Of a DNA stretch of 64,000 bases, positions 22,806 to 33,800 are shown piece by piece. The notes below the pieces were generated by a model. That model saw nothing but the letters and a program-made list of their open reading frames with translations, searched no databases and was not told the DNA's origin. This stretch comes from Anolis sagrei (taxonomy: Eukaryota; Chordata; Lepidosauria; Squamata; Anolidae): positions 76,137,209 through 76,201,208 of the forward strand of contig NC_090022.1 in NCBI RefSeq assembly GCF_037176765.1, given 5' to 3'. Position 1 is the first letter of the stretch. Each line of letters opens with the position of its first letter. The position numbers and the translations under genes are program-made.

Positions 22806-23149
22806 CAGGGGTCCTCAAACTAAGGCCCGGGGCCCGAATACAACCCTCCAACATCATTTACCTGGCCCTCACTAAGAGTCAACCTAAGTCTGAAACAACT
22901 TGAAAGCACACAACAACAACCACAACAACCATCCTATCTCATCAGCCAAAAGCAGGCCCAAACTTCCCACTGAAATACTAGTAAGTTTATATTAAAAATC
23001 ATTCATTTTAATTATTGTATTGTTTTTAAGTGTGTGTGTGTGGGGGGGGGGGTGTTGCACTACAAATAAGATATGTGCGGTGTGCATAGGCATTCATGTT
23101 TGGGAGTTCTAGGCCAAAAAACTCTGTTTAAAAAGTTTGTGGACCCCTG
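22806..23149. mobile_element. hAT non-autonomous element, 344 bp, perfect TSD
   Basis: The ends are CAGGGGTCCTCAAACT and its partner GTTTGTGGACCCCTG. GTCCAGAC flanks it at 22798-22805 and 23150-23157. It carries an internal SINE-tail-like segment (GAAAGCACACAACAACAACC) and a G-run. Another copy in the opposite orientation lies at 24429. Confidence 0.85.
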
Positions 23150-23605
23150 GTCCAGACAATAAAAACAAAATTGAAAAGCCAATTTCCAGACTAACTTTTC
23201 ACCACTTTTTATATTGTTCATAACAGGAACAAAGCCTTAAATGTAACCATCCTTATGGTGAGAAATGATGCTGTTAAGAAAAGCAAAACTAGAATTAGTC
23301 CGAAAGGAGCAGAGGAGCTTCTTACATCCATTCTTTCCACAAGTTAGTGCTTGTTTAAAATGCAGGATGTTTCAAAAAGATGCACCTGATTTGAAATCAC
23401 GATCTGCTATCAGAAACTACCCATAAATGAAACACTTCCTACTTGAAAAGGTGGGGCATAGAATTTCAAATGATTACTGCTAGGTTCTTCTCCCAATACA
23501 CAAATAGTCTTTAGCCAGAGTTAGAGGACATTTCTTCTCCTGCAACTAGAAAACAAACATTTACTATTTTGAGCCCCTGCTAAAACCCAATTGTCCAGTT
23601 TAGAC

Positions 23606-23740
23606 CAGTGGTTCTCACTCTTTGGTCCTCCAGGTATTTTGGACTAGAGTTCCCAGAATCCCTGACAATAGGCCAAACTGGCTGGGACTTCAGGGAGTTG
23701 AAGTTCCAAAGGCATCACAGGTTAAGGCTATTTGGGGCAC
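23606..23740. mobile_element. hAT MITE, SPIN-like left end
   Basis: CAGTGGTTCTCACTCTTTGG, then TCCTCCAGGTATTTTGGACT and the inverted CAGGGAGTTGAAGTTCCAAA. The right terminus is eroded. Confidence 0.5.
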
Positions 23741-23745
23741 ATGTG

Positions 23746-23962
23746 TGCATCTATACTATAGAATTAATGCAGTTTGGCTCCACTTTAACCACGATGGCTC
23801 AAGACTATGGAAACCTAGGAGTTGTAGTTTTCCAAGATCTTAGGTTTTTTCTACCAAACAGAGCTCTAGAGCCTCACTGAGCTACAGTTCCCATGATTCC
23901 ATAGCATCAAGCCATGGCAGTTAAAGTGGCCTCAAACTCCACTTATTCCTACAGTGTAGATC
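23746..23962. mobile_element. Palindromic MITE (CTACACTGTAGAATTAATG family)
   Basis: The left arm GCATCTATACTATAGAATTA then ATGCAGTTTGGCTCCACTTT faces the right arm AGTTAAAGTGGCCTCAAACT and CCTACAGTGTAGAT. The middle contains GAGTTGTAGTTTTCCAAGAT and its complement. Confidence 0.7.
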
Positions 23963-24150
23963 AGGTCTGGGCCAACTTGGGCCCTCCAGGTATTTTGGAC
24001 TTCAACTTCCATCATTCCTAACAGCCTCGGGCCCCTTCCTTTCCCCCCTCAGCCGCTTAAGCGGCTGAGTCACCATGAGTCACCTTCGGCTTTGAGAAAG
24101 GCGGGATAGAAATATCATAAATAAATAAATAATAGAGTTTGCCTATGCCT
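23963..24150. mobile_element. hAT MITE copy with L2-like tail inside
   Basis: It begins CAGGTCTGGGCCAACTTGGG, shares CCCCTTCCTTTCCCCCCTCA with the palindromic copy at 10118, breaks at GCCGCTTAAGCGGCTGAG, then has CACCTTCGGCTTTGAGAAAG and (AAAT)n, and closes with GAGTTTGCCTATGCCTGG. Confidence 0.6.
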
Positions 24151-24261
24151 GGAGTAGATGCACCTCAAAACTAGGGGGAAAAGGGAAGAGGAGGGGGGCA
24201 GGGGGCAGTTCCACCTTGTCTCCTGTGCTATGCTAATAATATAATATATAATATAATATTG

Positions 24262-24872
24262 GGTTGTTGTAGGTTTTGTTGGGATATATGGCCATGTTCT
24301 AGAAGCATTTTCTCCTGATGTTTCGCCTGCATCTATGGCAAGCATCCTCAGAGGTAGTGAGGACCTCACTCCTCTGAGGATGCTTGCCATAGATGCAGGT
24401 GAAACGTCAGGAGAAAATGCCTCTAGAACAGGGGTCCTCAAACTTTTTAAACAGAGGACCAGGTCAGTCTGTCAAACTGTTGGAGGGCTGGATTAGAATT
24501 TGAAAAAAAAATGAATTCCTATGCACACTGCACATGTGTTATTTGTAGTGCAAAAAAACCCAAACACTTAAGACAATACAATATTTAAAATGAAGAATAA
24601 TTTTAACAAATATAAACGTTTTAGTATTTCAATGGGAAGTGTGGGCCTGCTTTTGGCTCATGAGATAGGATTATTGTTGTTGTTGTTGTTGTGTGCTTTC
24701 AAGTCATTTCAGACTTAGGTTGACCCTGAGCGGGAGCCTTGGAGGGCCGCATCTAGCCCCCAGGCCTTAGTTTGAGGACCCCTGCTCTAGAACATGGCCA
24801 TATAGCCCGAAAAACCTACAACAACCCAGCGATGCCAGCCATGAAAGCCTTCGAGAATACATTAATATAATA
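24262..24872. mobile_element. Inverted pair of Penelope-like ends split by a hAT element
   Basis: The minus-oriented end (24262-24358, CATGTTCTAGAAGCATTTTC) meets its plus-oriented complement (24359-24428 and 24785-24872) at GTGAGGACCTCAC. The hAT at 24429-24784 interrupts the plus-oriented half. Confidence 0.65.
24429..24784. mobile_element. hAT non-autonomous element, 356 bp, perfect TSD
   Basis: The ends CAGGGGTCCTCAAACTTTTT and AGTTTGAGGACCCCTG are inverted. CTCTAGAA flanks it at 24421-24428 and 24785-24792. It is the same family as 22806 in opposite orientation, including the SINE-like TTGTTGTGTGCTTTCAAGTC. Confidence 0.88.
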
Positions 24873-24879
24873 TTATTCA

Positions 24880-24950
24880 TTTATTTATTTACCATTTTTA
24901 TATACTGCTCTTCTCAGCCCATGGGTGACTCAGGGCAGTATAATATAATA
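24880..24950 (-). mobile_element. L2-type LINE tail
   Basis: The reverse complement gives the usual CTGAGTCACCCATGGGCTGA, GAAGAGCAGTATATAAAAAT tail, here preceded by TTTATTTATTTA on the plus strand. Confidence 0.55.
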
Positions 24951-25009
24951 TAATGTAGACTAACAGAATATTTATAATAATATAATGTAATGCAATATAC
25001 TACTATTTA

Positions 25010-25262
25010 TTTATTTATTATTTATTTATCGTGTCAGGGGCAACCAGATAATTGTATTACATTTCTAACAGAACAAAAGCAAACAAACAAACAGACAAAT
25101 AACAAAATTGGCAGGTTTGGTAGTTGATTAAATGTCCTTTGACCAGTATCTGGTCACTTGGAGTGCCTCTGGTGTTGCTGCAAGAAGGTCCTCCATTGTG
25201 CATGTAGCAGGGCTCAGGTTGCATTGCAGCAGGTGGTCAGTGGTTTGCTCTTCTCCATAATT
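25010..25262 (-). mobile_element. R4-like LINE 3' end
   Basis: It shares CTTGGAGTGCCTCTGGTGTT, AAGGTCCTCCATTGTGCATG and GTGGTTTGCTCTTCTCC with the copies at 6058 and 47385, with a TTTATTTATTATTTATTTAT run at the 3' side. Confidence 0.5.
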
Positions 25263-25316
25263 ATAATAATATGATATTATAATTAAATATTTATATTACA
25301 TGTAATTACTAATGTT

Positions 25317-25552
25317 GTTGTTGTTCATTTGTTCAGTCGTCTCCGACTCTTCGTGACCTCATGGACCAGTCCACGCCAGAGCTCCCTGTCGGCCGTCACC
25401 ACCCCCAGCTCCTTCAAGGTCACTCCAGTCACTTCAAGGATGCCATCCATCCATCTTGCCCTTGGTCGGCCCCTCTTCCTTTTGCCTTCCACTTTCCCCA
25501 GCATAATTGTCTTCTCTAGGCTTTGCTGTCTCCTCATGATGTGGCCAAAGTA
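25317..25552 (-). mobile_element. Bov-B LINE 3' end
   Basis: The minus-strand translation MRRQQSLEKTIMLGKVEG, KRGRPRARWMDGILEVTG, ELWRGLVHEVTKSRRRLNK is the C-terminal end of the Bov-B ORF. It is among the best preserved copies in the window. Confidence 0.9.
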
Positions 25553-25629
25553 TAATGGTGTAGTACAATATAGTAATATTTAATACTGAAATTGTACTAT
25601 GCTAATAACATAATATAGTGTATCTGTAT

Positions 25630-25740
25630 ATGTGTGTGTGTGTGTGTATGTATGTATCTATATATATATATCTTGTAAACCACTCTGAGTCCCCTTCCGG
25701 GTGAGAAGGGCGGCATATAAATGTCGTAAATCAATAACTA
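25630..25740 (+). mobile_element. TG/TA microsatellite and L2-type tail
   Basis: A (TG)n/(TA)n run precedes GTAAACCACTCTGAGTCCCC, GGCGGCATATAAATGTCG, a good match to the common L2-type tail. Confidence 0.65.
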
Positions 25741-25899
25741 TCTTCCCTTAGCCCTGTTTAGGACTGCTAGGCTGCCTCTCCTTCCACAGTCTGTTACCTG
25801 CTGCTCCCGGGAGCCCAGCTCTCAGTCCCAATTCGTCCACACTGCATCATCCACCAAGAACATCACCGGCGTAGTTCTAAGGAGTCTGTCTCCACCTCC

Positions 25900-26330
25900 A
25901 CGGTTTAAATCTCCCTCCTCGTGAAAGGCAGGGCGGAGCCTGGAACGCATCTCCAACCAATCGCATCGGGTTGGGTAAGTCCTCTGTTCAGTGATTGGCT
26001 GGACTGGATCAGGTTGGCTATCCTCCACCGCCGAAAAATAACAAAAAGGATCAGGAAGTCCCCGCCTACCGCGGCTTCTTCCAATAAGCTTTTCCACGCG
26101 CCCTCCTCCTTGACGTCACTGCGAGCATCGGACCAATGAGAAAGCTGTTGAAAGGACAGCCGGAGCTTTTCTTCTTCTGGGCTTCGCTGATTGGCTGGGA
26201 GGGCGGAGGGCGTGGCTTGTGATTGGTTGATGTTAGGGCGGCAAATTGAATAGTCTGACATTCAATTGTGTTCTTGACGGGAAGGGCGGGGTGGGTCAGT
26301 TTGTCCACAAGGAAGGGGGGACTTTTTGAA
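25900..26330 (+). promoter_or_regulatory. CDC25C: CDC25C cell-cycle promoter
   Basis: A GC-richer, repeat-free block with six CCAAT boxes: 25957-25961, 26081-26085 and 26133-26137 on the plus strand; 25994-25998, 26190-26194 and 26222-26226 as ATTGG. The last two are 32 bp apart, the spacing typical of NF-Y targets in G2/M genes. It also has a perfect CRE (TGACGTCA, 26111-26118), GGGCGG boxes (e.g. 26282) and a CDE/CHR-like site just downstream of the last ATTGG. Human CDC25C is the textbook gene controlled by NF-Y boxes plus CDE/CHR (DREAM and MMB complexes), so sequence and gene identity support each other. The TSS probably lies within about 100 bp after 26250. Confidence 0.82.
26237..26250 (+). 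promoter_or_regulatory. CDC25C: CDE/CHR-like element
   Basis: GGCGG (26237-26241) is followed after CAA by ATTGAA (26245-26250). Human CDC25C, from memory, has GGCGG then AAGG then TTTGAATGG; here the match continues as TTGAATAG. The CHR core differs by one base (ATTGAA for TTTGAA) and the spacer is one base shorter. An exact TTTGAA also occurs at 26325-26330. Confidence 0.6.
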
Positions 26331-26517
26331 GGACTTGTTGAGACTGCGCGGAACTGGGGGCTGCCAATTCGTATTGCTGTCTTAATTGCAGAACCTGCAG
26401 CCAGCCAGCCTTGTTAGTGGACAAGATCCAACGGGTTTGACTTTTCTAAAGCACCACTGACACCCCTTAAGGTGGGTTTCGACCATATAATACCTTTTAT
26501 CTCTGTAGCTGGACATA
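26331..26517 (+). other. CDC25C: Probable CDC25C non-coding exon 1 and donor region
   Basis: The sequence just downstream of the CHR should hold the 5' UTR. AAG|GTGGGT at 26472 is the best donor I see, which would join to the acceptor before 27680. Start and donor are not proven. Confidence 0.35.
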
Positions 26518-26731
26518 GGTTCACCTACACCTAGAATTAATTCAGTTTGAAACCACTTTAATTCTCCTGGACCACTGCTATGGAGTTCTGGGATTTGTAG
26601 TTTGTTGAGGCACCAGCTCTCTTGGTAGAGAAGGCTAAAAGTGTGCAAAACTACACCTCCCATGATCCCATAGCATCGAGGAATGGCAATTAAAGTGGTG
26701 TCAAACTGCATTAATTTTATAGTATAGATGG
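26518..26731. mobile_element. Palindromic MITE in CDC25C intron 1
   Basis: ACACCTAGAATTAATTCAGT, GGATTTGTAGTTTGTTGAGG, CCATGATCCCATAGCATCGA and CTGCATTAATTTTATAGTAT follow the two arms of the CTACACTGTAGAATTAATG family. It starts within a few hundred bases of the promoter. Confidence 0.65.
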
Positions 26732-26921
26732 GTATGAGCAAACTTTGGCCCTCCAGGTGTTTTGGACTTCAACTCCCACAATTCCTGGCCTCAGGCCCCT
26801 TCCTTTCCCCCCTCAGCTGCTTAAGCTTAAGCGGCTGAGGGGGGAAAGGAAAAGGCCTAAGGCCAGGAATTGTGGGAGTTGAAGTCCAAAACACCTGGAG
26901 GGCCGAAGTTTGCCCATGCTC
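26732..26921. mobile_element. hAT MITE with long inverted arms
   Basis: The arms GAGCAAACTTTGGCCCTCCA and its inverted partner meet at CTTAAGCTTAAG near 26823-26832. AGTATAGATG repeats on both sides, giving a TSD of 8-10 bp. It is the same family as 10118, but its arms have diverged by several bases. Confidence 0.75.
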
Positions 26922-26973
26922 AGTATAGATGCATTCGTGGTTCTAGTGCTTGTGCTGTTTCTTTCTGTTTATA

Positions 26974-27452
26974 CAGGTTGAATCATCCTTATCTGAAATA
27001 CGTGGCAACAGAAGCATTTCATATTTTAGGATATTTACATATACATAATGAAATATCCATGCAGTCATGCTAGCCACATGACCTTGGAGGTGTCTATGGA
27101 CAACGGCGGCTCTTCGGCTCAGAAATGGAGATGAGCACCACACCCCAGAGTCAGACATGACTGGACTTAATGTCAGGGGACAACCTTTACCTTTTAATGA
27201 AAGATCTTGGTGACGGGGCCCAAACTTAAACACAAAATTCATTTATATTTTATGTGTACTTTTACACACATAGGCAAAAAGGAACTTTATATGCAATTAT
27301 TGTAAAATAAAAATAACTTTGTGCATGAAACAAAGTTTGTGTACATTGAATCAATGTCAGAAAAAGCAAAGGTGTTGCTATCTCTGCCACCCTGGTGGGC
27401 CTTTTTGGATTTTAGAGGATTATGAAATTTTAGACAAGGGATGCTCAAACTG
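26974..27452 (+). mobile_element. Tigger/pogo element resembling mammalian TIGGER7, with SINE inserted
   Basis: It begins TA|CAGGTTGAATCATCCTTATC and ends GGGATGCTCAAACTG|TA, a TIR pair with TA duplications. The interior has TACATATACATAATGAAATA, GTGCATGAAACAAAGTTTGT and TATCTCTGCCACCCTGGTGG, which follow the mammalian TIGGER7/MER44-type consensus as I remember it. A SINE (27058-27198) interrupts it. Confidence 0.65.
27058..27198 (+). mobile_element. tRNA-derived SINE, 5' truncated
   Basis: GCAGTCATGCTAGCCACATG, GGCTCTTCGGCTCAGAAATG and GACTTAATGTCAGGGGACAA then CCTTTACCTTTT are the 3' two-thirds of the SINE seen whole at 63203. Confidence 0.75.
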
Positions 27453-27454
27453 TA

Positions 27455-27634
27455 TTTTGCCTTAAATGGTGTCAAAGGAGCAGAACAATGTACTGTCAGG
27501 GGAATTATTTTTGCTAATTTAGTGCATGAGAAAAAGTTTGTTTCAGGAAGAACAGATGTCCCTGTCTCAGCCACCCGTGTGGACAATTTTGGAAGATTTG
27601 GGTTTTTTGAATATGGAATGCTCAATCTGTAGTA
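27455..27634 (+). mobile_element. Second partial Tigger-like right end
   Basis: It repeats the right half of the previous element in diverged form: GTGCATGAGAAAAAGTTTGT, TCTCAGCCACCCGTGTGGAC and GGAATGCTCAATCTG|TA. It directly abuts the first copy. Confidence 0.55.
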
Positions 27635-27692
27635 GGGGGGAAAGGAGTAATAGTAAGTTGTGTATATGTCTGTCTTCAGGTGTCTGCTCATC

Positions 27693-27880
27693 ATGTCAGA
27701 GAGCATTCCTCCCACTGAAGCGGATGTGCTTCGTTCAGACCTTGGGTTTCGATCTGGCTGCAGGACGGTGCTTAATACTTTCCGGGAATCAGAGATCTCT
27801 CCACCTCTTTCTCCACAACTACCTCTTACTCCAGTCTTGAGTATAACCTGGGATTTTGGGAACCTCAGCACACTAGGAGG
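27693..27880 (+). CDS. CDC25C: CDC25C coding exon 1
   Basis: Codons 1-62 plus two bases; starts [13 protein letters not shown] and includes [13 protein letters not shown], a cluster of proline-directed phosphosites. The donor is GG|GTAAAT. A possible acceptor (TGTCTTCAG|GTG) ends at 27679, so the start codon would lie in the second transcribed exon, as in human. Confidence 0.88.
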
Positions 27881-30800
27881 GTAAATATGTTCAGGGCAGT
27901 TATGTGGAATGGAAAATACAGTCAGCTCTTTGTATCCATGGATTCTGCATCCACAGGTTCCAAGATCTTGATTTTGCCATTTTAGATAAACCTTGATTTT
28001 ACTGCGCCATTGTATATAATGCAGTGGTTCCCAACCTTTTTTGACCAGGGACCACTCTCCAACATTAATACCAAAAGGGTTACAAATCAGTTTTTGGTCA
28101 ACTTTAGATTCAGTTTGGTTATTTGGGGTGCTGATTCAGAAAATTGCATTGAATAGTCCACATCAGCTCTAGTTCCTGGTACAGAACATACGCCATCCAG
28201 TAGTTGCCATCTGCTCACCCACAGAAAACCATATTTAATAAGCCTCGGTACTATAAGAGGGTTTCAAGAGACCAGTCACTCTCATTGCAACTGTGCAGAC
28301 CACTGGTGGTCCACGGATCACAGGCTGGGAACCACTGATATACTGGAACTTGAGATCCACAAATTTTGGTATTCATGCAGGGTGGTTGGCAAATATGACT
28401 CCTATGGGCCAGTGGAAACTAGACACTCGATCTCCTAACCTAGGTTCTGGTCCAGCACTGCCAGAGCCAAAACACACTGGAGTTCTATACACTGTGTTTC
28501 TATCTACTTATTCCTTTCACTATATTTTTGCAGGGACACTCCAAGACGCTGCCTAGATCTTTCCAATCTCAGTAACGGGGAAGAGGAAATTGTCTTCAAC
28601 TTCAGCCAGTCCTCAAAAACTTTGGAAAATGGTAATAATCACTTCCAGAAACACAGTTCTGATACTATCTGCTATTTAATCATTTCCACAATAAATATAA
28701 CTGTGCAACTACACTGCAGATTTAATGTAGTTTGACATCACAATAATCATGGCTCAGTGCTATTGAAACATGGAAGCTGTAGTTCTGCAAGGTCTTTAGC
28801 CTTCTCAGCCAAAAAGTGATGGTGCCTCAGCAAACTACAAGTCCTATGATTCTTTAACATCAAGCCATGGTAGTTAAAGTGATGTCAACTATTATTTCTA
28901 TAGTGTCGATGCACCTAATGGTAATATATTTTCTTATCACAAGTCTTGTCAACCAGCTCATCTTTTTCAACCCCTTCTGATAAGTTTATTTATTATTTAT
29001 TTATTTACAGTATTTATGTACCGCCTTTCTCACCCCGGGAGGACTCAAAGCAGTTTGCCATAAATCAGAAATGACCTTAAGACACTCAAGGTCAACCTGA
29101 GTTATTGTCTCTTAATCTCCTGCCTAATCCTGGTAATGTGACTTTCCACAGGAATTAGAGCCTTCACTTTCCTCTTTCTATTCAAAGCATATTGTAAAAA
29201 AAAAAAAAATCCAGCTTCAGCGAAGTACTTTGTTTTGGATTACCTTTATACCATTGTCTATCAGTAAATAGTTTGCAGATGTATTTGAAACGCTTCAGGT
29301 GAGATGTGAACCACCAGTAAGCTTTCTTTGATGCTGTCCTTTTTCTTGCTTTCCCTGGTAATTCCATGAATAAATAGCTAACCTAGGAGTATCCAGATGT
29401 TTTAAATACAGTACCAGCCAATCCGGCCAGTAGTTGGAGATTATGAGACGTATAGTCCAGAACATCTGAAGGATACCAAGTTGCATTTGTAGACATAGGC
29501 ACTGTTTTGACATTTATCCCATCAGCTGTATTTTACTCCTGACTCCTTCCTTTGTTGTTTTGCTGACTTCTTTCCCTCTTGTTGCAGATCAGAAGGACTC
29601 AGGAGAACTTCAGGATCTACTGTAAGATCTGCCTACACATTTTAGAGCACATCTTGATTCCATATATATTCTGCTAACCAATGTTGTTTAATTTATCAGA
29701 GTTTATGGCTAAAAATTCAGTGAAAATCTCTTTGATGGCACCTGCAATGCCAGCCTACCTGGGGGTGGGCAGCAATGACCCTCCAGATATTTTTGTGTAA
29801 ATGCAGTTACCATCATTGCTGGCCAGCATAGCTATTAGTGAAGGATTATGGGAGCTAGAATCCAAAAATATCTGAAAGGACACAATTACCTGTGCTACTG
29901 AGGGCTTGTTTTTTGCTAAGTTAGTCAGCATAAGAATAAAGTGAGTATTGAATTTTATTTTATGTGCCACCTTTTGATCAACTTGAGATATCATTGTTAT
30001 ATTTATTATATTTATTAATATTCAGCTTTTCTCCTAAAATTGGGACTCAATGAGACTTAAAATTTTAAACACAATAAATTTTAAAACATGTCGTATCATC
30101 CCATGTCCATGAGGGATATGTTCCCAGACTTTGTGTGGATATGTGGATCCATGGATATTATTGAACAGAATCGAAATTAAGGACCAAAGGGTCAAGAATA
30201 CCATAGAGTCATTCATGATGTTCTGGAAAATGACTAGAGATGACATCTTTTGTTGGATGTGGATAATGATACAGTGGATATCTGTCCCGTGGATCTGGGG
30301 GTCATAATGTACAAAAAAGTAAACATTAAATAAGGTTACATTTTTGACAATATTAAAATGATTTAAAGGTATACTTAAAAACACAATTAAAAGATTTTAA
30401 AAATCAGCTAAAATAGTTCAGGCTAAACAAACAAGCAGTAGTTGCTCTGGGTTGCAGAGAGTTTTCTGGGCTGTATGGCCATGTTCCAGAAGCATTCTCT
30501 CCTAATGTTTCACCCACATTTATCCTCAGAGATGGTGAGGTCTGTTGGAAACTATGAAAATTGGGTTTATATATCTGTGGAATGCCCAGGGTGGGAGAAA
30601 GAACTCTTGTCTGCTTGAGGCAAGTGTGAATGTTGCAATTGGCCCCCTTGATTAGCATTGAATAGCCTTGCAGCTTCAAAGCTTGGCTGCTTCCAGCCTG
30701 GGGGAATTCTTTCTTGGGAGGTGATTAGCCCTGATTTATTCTTGCCTTGAATTCCCCTAATTTTGAGTGTTTATTTACTGTCCTGATTTTAGAGTATTTT

Positions 30801-33800
30801 AAAATACTGGTAGCCAGATTTTGTTCATTTTCATGGTTCCCTCCTTTCTGTTAAAATTGTCAGCATGTTTGTGGATTTCAATGGCTTCTCTGTGTAGTCT
30901 GACATGGTGGTTGTGAGAGTGGTCCAGCATTTCTGTGTTCTCAAATAATATGCTGTGTCCAGGTTGGTTCATCAGGTGCTCTGCTATGGTTGACTTCTCA
31001 GGTTGAATTAGTCTGCAGTGCTTTTCATGTTCCTTGATTCGTGTTTGGGCACTGGATATTCCGCAGATTCCCCACTTGCGTCATTTCCAGCAGACCCCAC
31101 AAACCTCTGAGGATGCCTGCTGTAGATGCAGGCAAAATGTTAGGAGAGAATGCTCCTGAAACATGGCCATACAGCCCGGAAAACTCACAGCAATCCAGTG
31201 ATTCCAGCCATGAAAGCCTTTGACAACACATTGTAATTGTTCTGTTAATACATTTGAGAGTGGGTGGTAAATTGATTTCTAGGTCTTCTGTGGAGTCTTT
31301 CCAGAGCAGCCCTAACAGTTACTGGGAAGGCAACTCCAACCACTCTAACTGGTTATCTTTTCTTTCCCTTCCAGCAAAGGCTCCAGAAGGCAAGGTGTGC
31401 AGCTGTTCCAAGTGAGTATATTTTGAGTTTGTTTGAATTTATGTATTTCCTACTTGTATTTTTACCCTATTTTAAAACAATTGTGTTCTCCCAATAAATT
31501 AAAAGAGAAGCGCTGTCTTGATATTTACAAGCTTGACAAGACAAGGAAAAAAAGAAGTGAAGTGGGGAGTGTGGGTTATGGGGCGGAAAGGAGGCAGGTG
31601 TGTTCTTTGAAGCCAAAATAACCTGTTGAGCTAGGAACAAGTATTTAAATCCATTTCAGTTCAACTTGATATTCTTATACTTTGTGATTTTGCTGGAACA
31701 CGTGCTTGTATTCCTTTGGCCAGTAGATGGCGCCAGAACTCTATTTTTATATTATTTCTTCAACGCCAGAGCTACAGGTGTTAGAATTAGATTCGTTTGG
31801 AAGAAAGAGAGAATTCCTTCTTTTCTAGGCATTGGGTAAATAGATTCTTGCACAGTGTGTAATGAAACAGAGAAATTATTTACCAAACGATATAGGAGTG
31901 GCTGCCAACTTGGAATACTTTGAAGTGGGACTGGACAAATCCATGGAGGACGAGGCTCTCAGTGACTACCAGTCATGATGGAAATGCAATTATCTCAAGT
32001 ACTAGAAGCAGTATGTATAGCAGTTGCTTGAGAGCACAAACGAAAGCTATAGTGCTGTTGTACTCATATCCTTCTTGTAGGCATCCCATAGGCAAAATTA
32101 GCAATTGTGAGAAGAGAATGGATCCCACTTCTGTGAGAGAAACAGGGTGTAAATCTGAATAAATAAATCGTGGACTGGATATGCTTTCATTTTATTGGGA
32201 AACCCAATGGTTGACCTTAAGCAGTCCAAACTGAACCTTAGAGGAAGGCAAAAACTACCTCTTGCCAAAATCTTGATAGGGTCATATTAAGACTCATAAC
32301 AGTAGCAACATATGCTGATTTCCAGGTTCCAGACAGGCCATGAAATCATGTTACACAGAGCCAGGTATACCAGTTGTTTCTGTTCTGGAGTTCATAATTT
32401 ATATGTGCACAAAGCATTCTTACATTTCGCTTCTGGCCATTCAGCCCCAGGTACGATGCAGCACCCCAGACCTCCCGCATGGAATTCACTGTGTAACTGG
32501 GGAGGACAGCAGTCCTTCCATAATCAAAGAGAATGTGAGTACCAGTGACATTAAGTAACATTTTTCTCATATGTATGTGTAAATTGTAGGCCAAACAGCT
32601 GTGAGGACCCAAAGGCTGCAGAATCTAGGCACTTCCTCTGTGTCATGGCAGGCATGCTTGCCTCCAGCTCAGGAGAGAGTGCAAAGGGCAGCCCTTCAGA
32701 TAAAGTTGGACTGTAATTCCCTTCATCCCTAGCCAACATAATTAATGGTGAGATCTGCACTGTCTAAAATACCTGGAAGACAGCAAGTTGTCCACCCCTG
32801 CCCCAGTTCCTCCCTGAATTTTCCCTGCTCTTGCCTCCAGTGTAGGAGTTCATTATCAGTGCTCTTTTTTCTTTATATCCTCTTAGGAAGGCAAACTGTA
32901 TGATCATCTAGGATGGCCAAAGTCCCTGTTGTTCCGGAAAAGACTACCAAATTCACAGCTGGCCAGTTACAATGCAATGCTGGTGAGTTAATATGATTTA
33001 CTAACTGTTTGAAAATAACTGCATTTGAAAATATCAAGTACAGGCAGTTCCCGAGTTACAAATACCCAACTTACAAATGGCTCATAGTTAAGAACTGGGG
33101 TGAGAAAACTGAAACTTTCTCACCAATCCTTGTTTCCATGACAAACCAATTTTTTTCAAAATCTAATTATCACAGGGGCGGAAAGTGAGATGAAATAGTC
33201 TGAACAAGAACACAAACAGCAAAACAAACACCACAGGAGTGTTAACTCTTCCCTATGCTATCCAAAGATAGAAAGATAGATAGATAGAGATGGATGGCTG
33301 GAATTACTTAGTTACACAAGTGGGGCAAGGGAGGGTTTGGCAAGTCTGAGTTATCAAGGCCATCTGTCTCTAGCAGGGTGGGTTAGGGGGTGCTCTCGGG
33401 TGGTCACCTGTGGGTTCTGTTCTTCTTGCAGGAAGCTGGGGACCTAGAGATCAAAGACCTTGGCAGTCCAATTGCTTCAGTGGAATCGGCAAGAGCTCCA
33501 GATAGCCTGGACAGCTTTCCAGAGATGTATCCCAGTAATCAGGAAGAGTCAGAGGTAAAGAGAGAATGACAGGGTTGCCCTGCAGGCATTTGTGCTACTT
33601 GGGGAATCAAAGAAGTAGGTCTTGGATAATACCAATGCTATTATATAACTTCTCCAAAGTTGTAAATATGAATGCAGAGAGCTTTAGATAGGATGGCATG
33701 CTAGAATGACAAAGGTTTCTTGGATCTTGTGAATCCAAGATGTTCCCTGTTGCTCCCCATAATGCCTCTTCCTTGTGTCTCTTTGCCAGTATAAAACCAT

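Noticed and set aside
27660-27692. An upstream start for CDC25C
   Set aside because: The reading frame is open a little further upstream, but the added residues (MYMSVFRCLLI) cross a plausible splice acceptor and do not resemble the family N-terminus.
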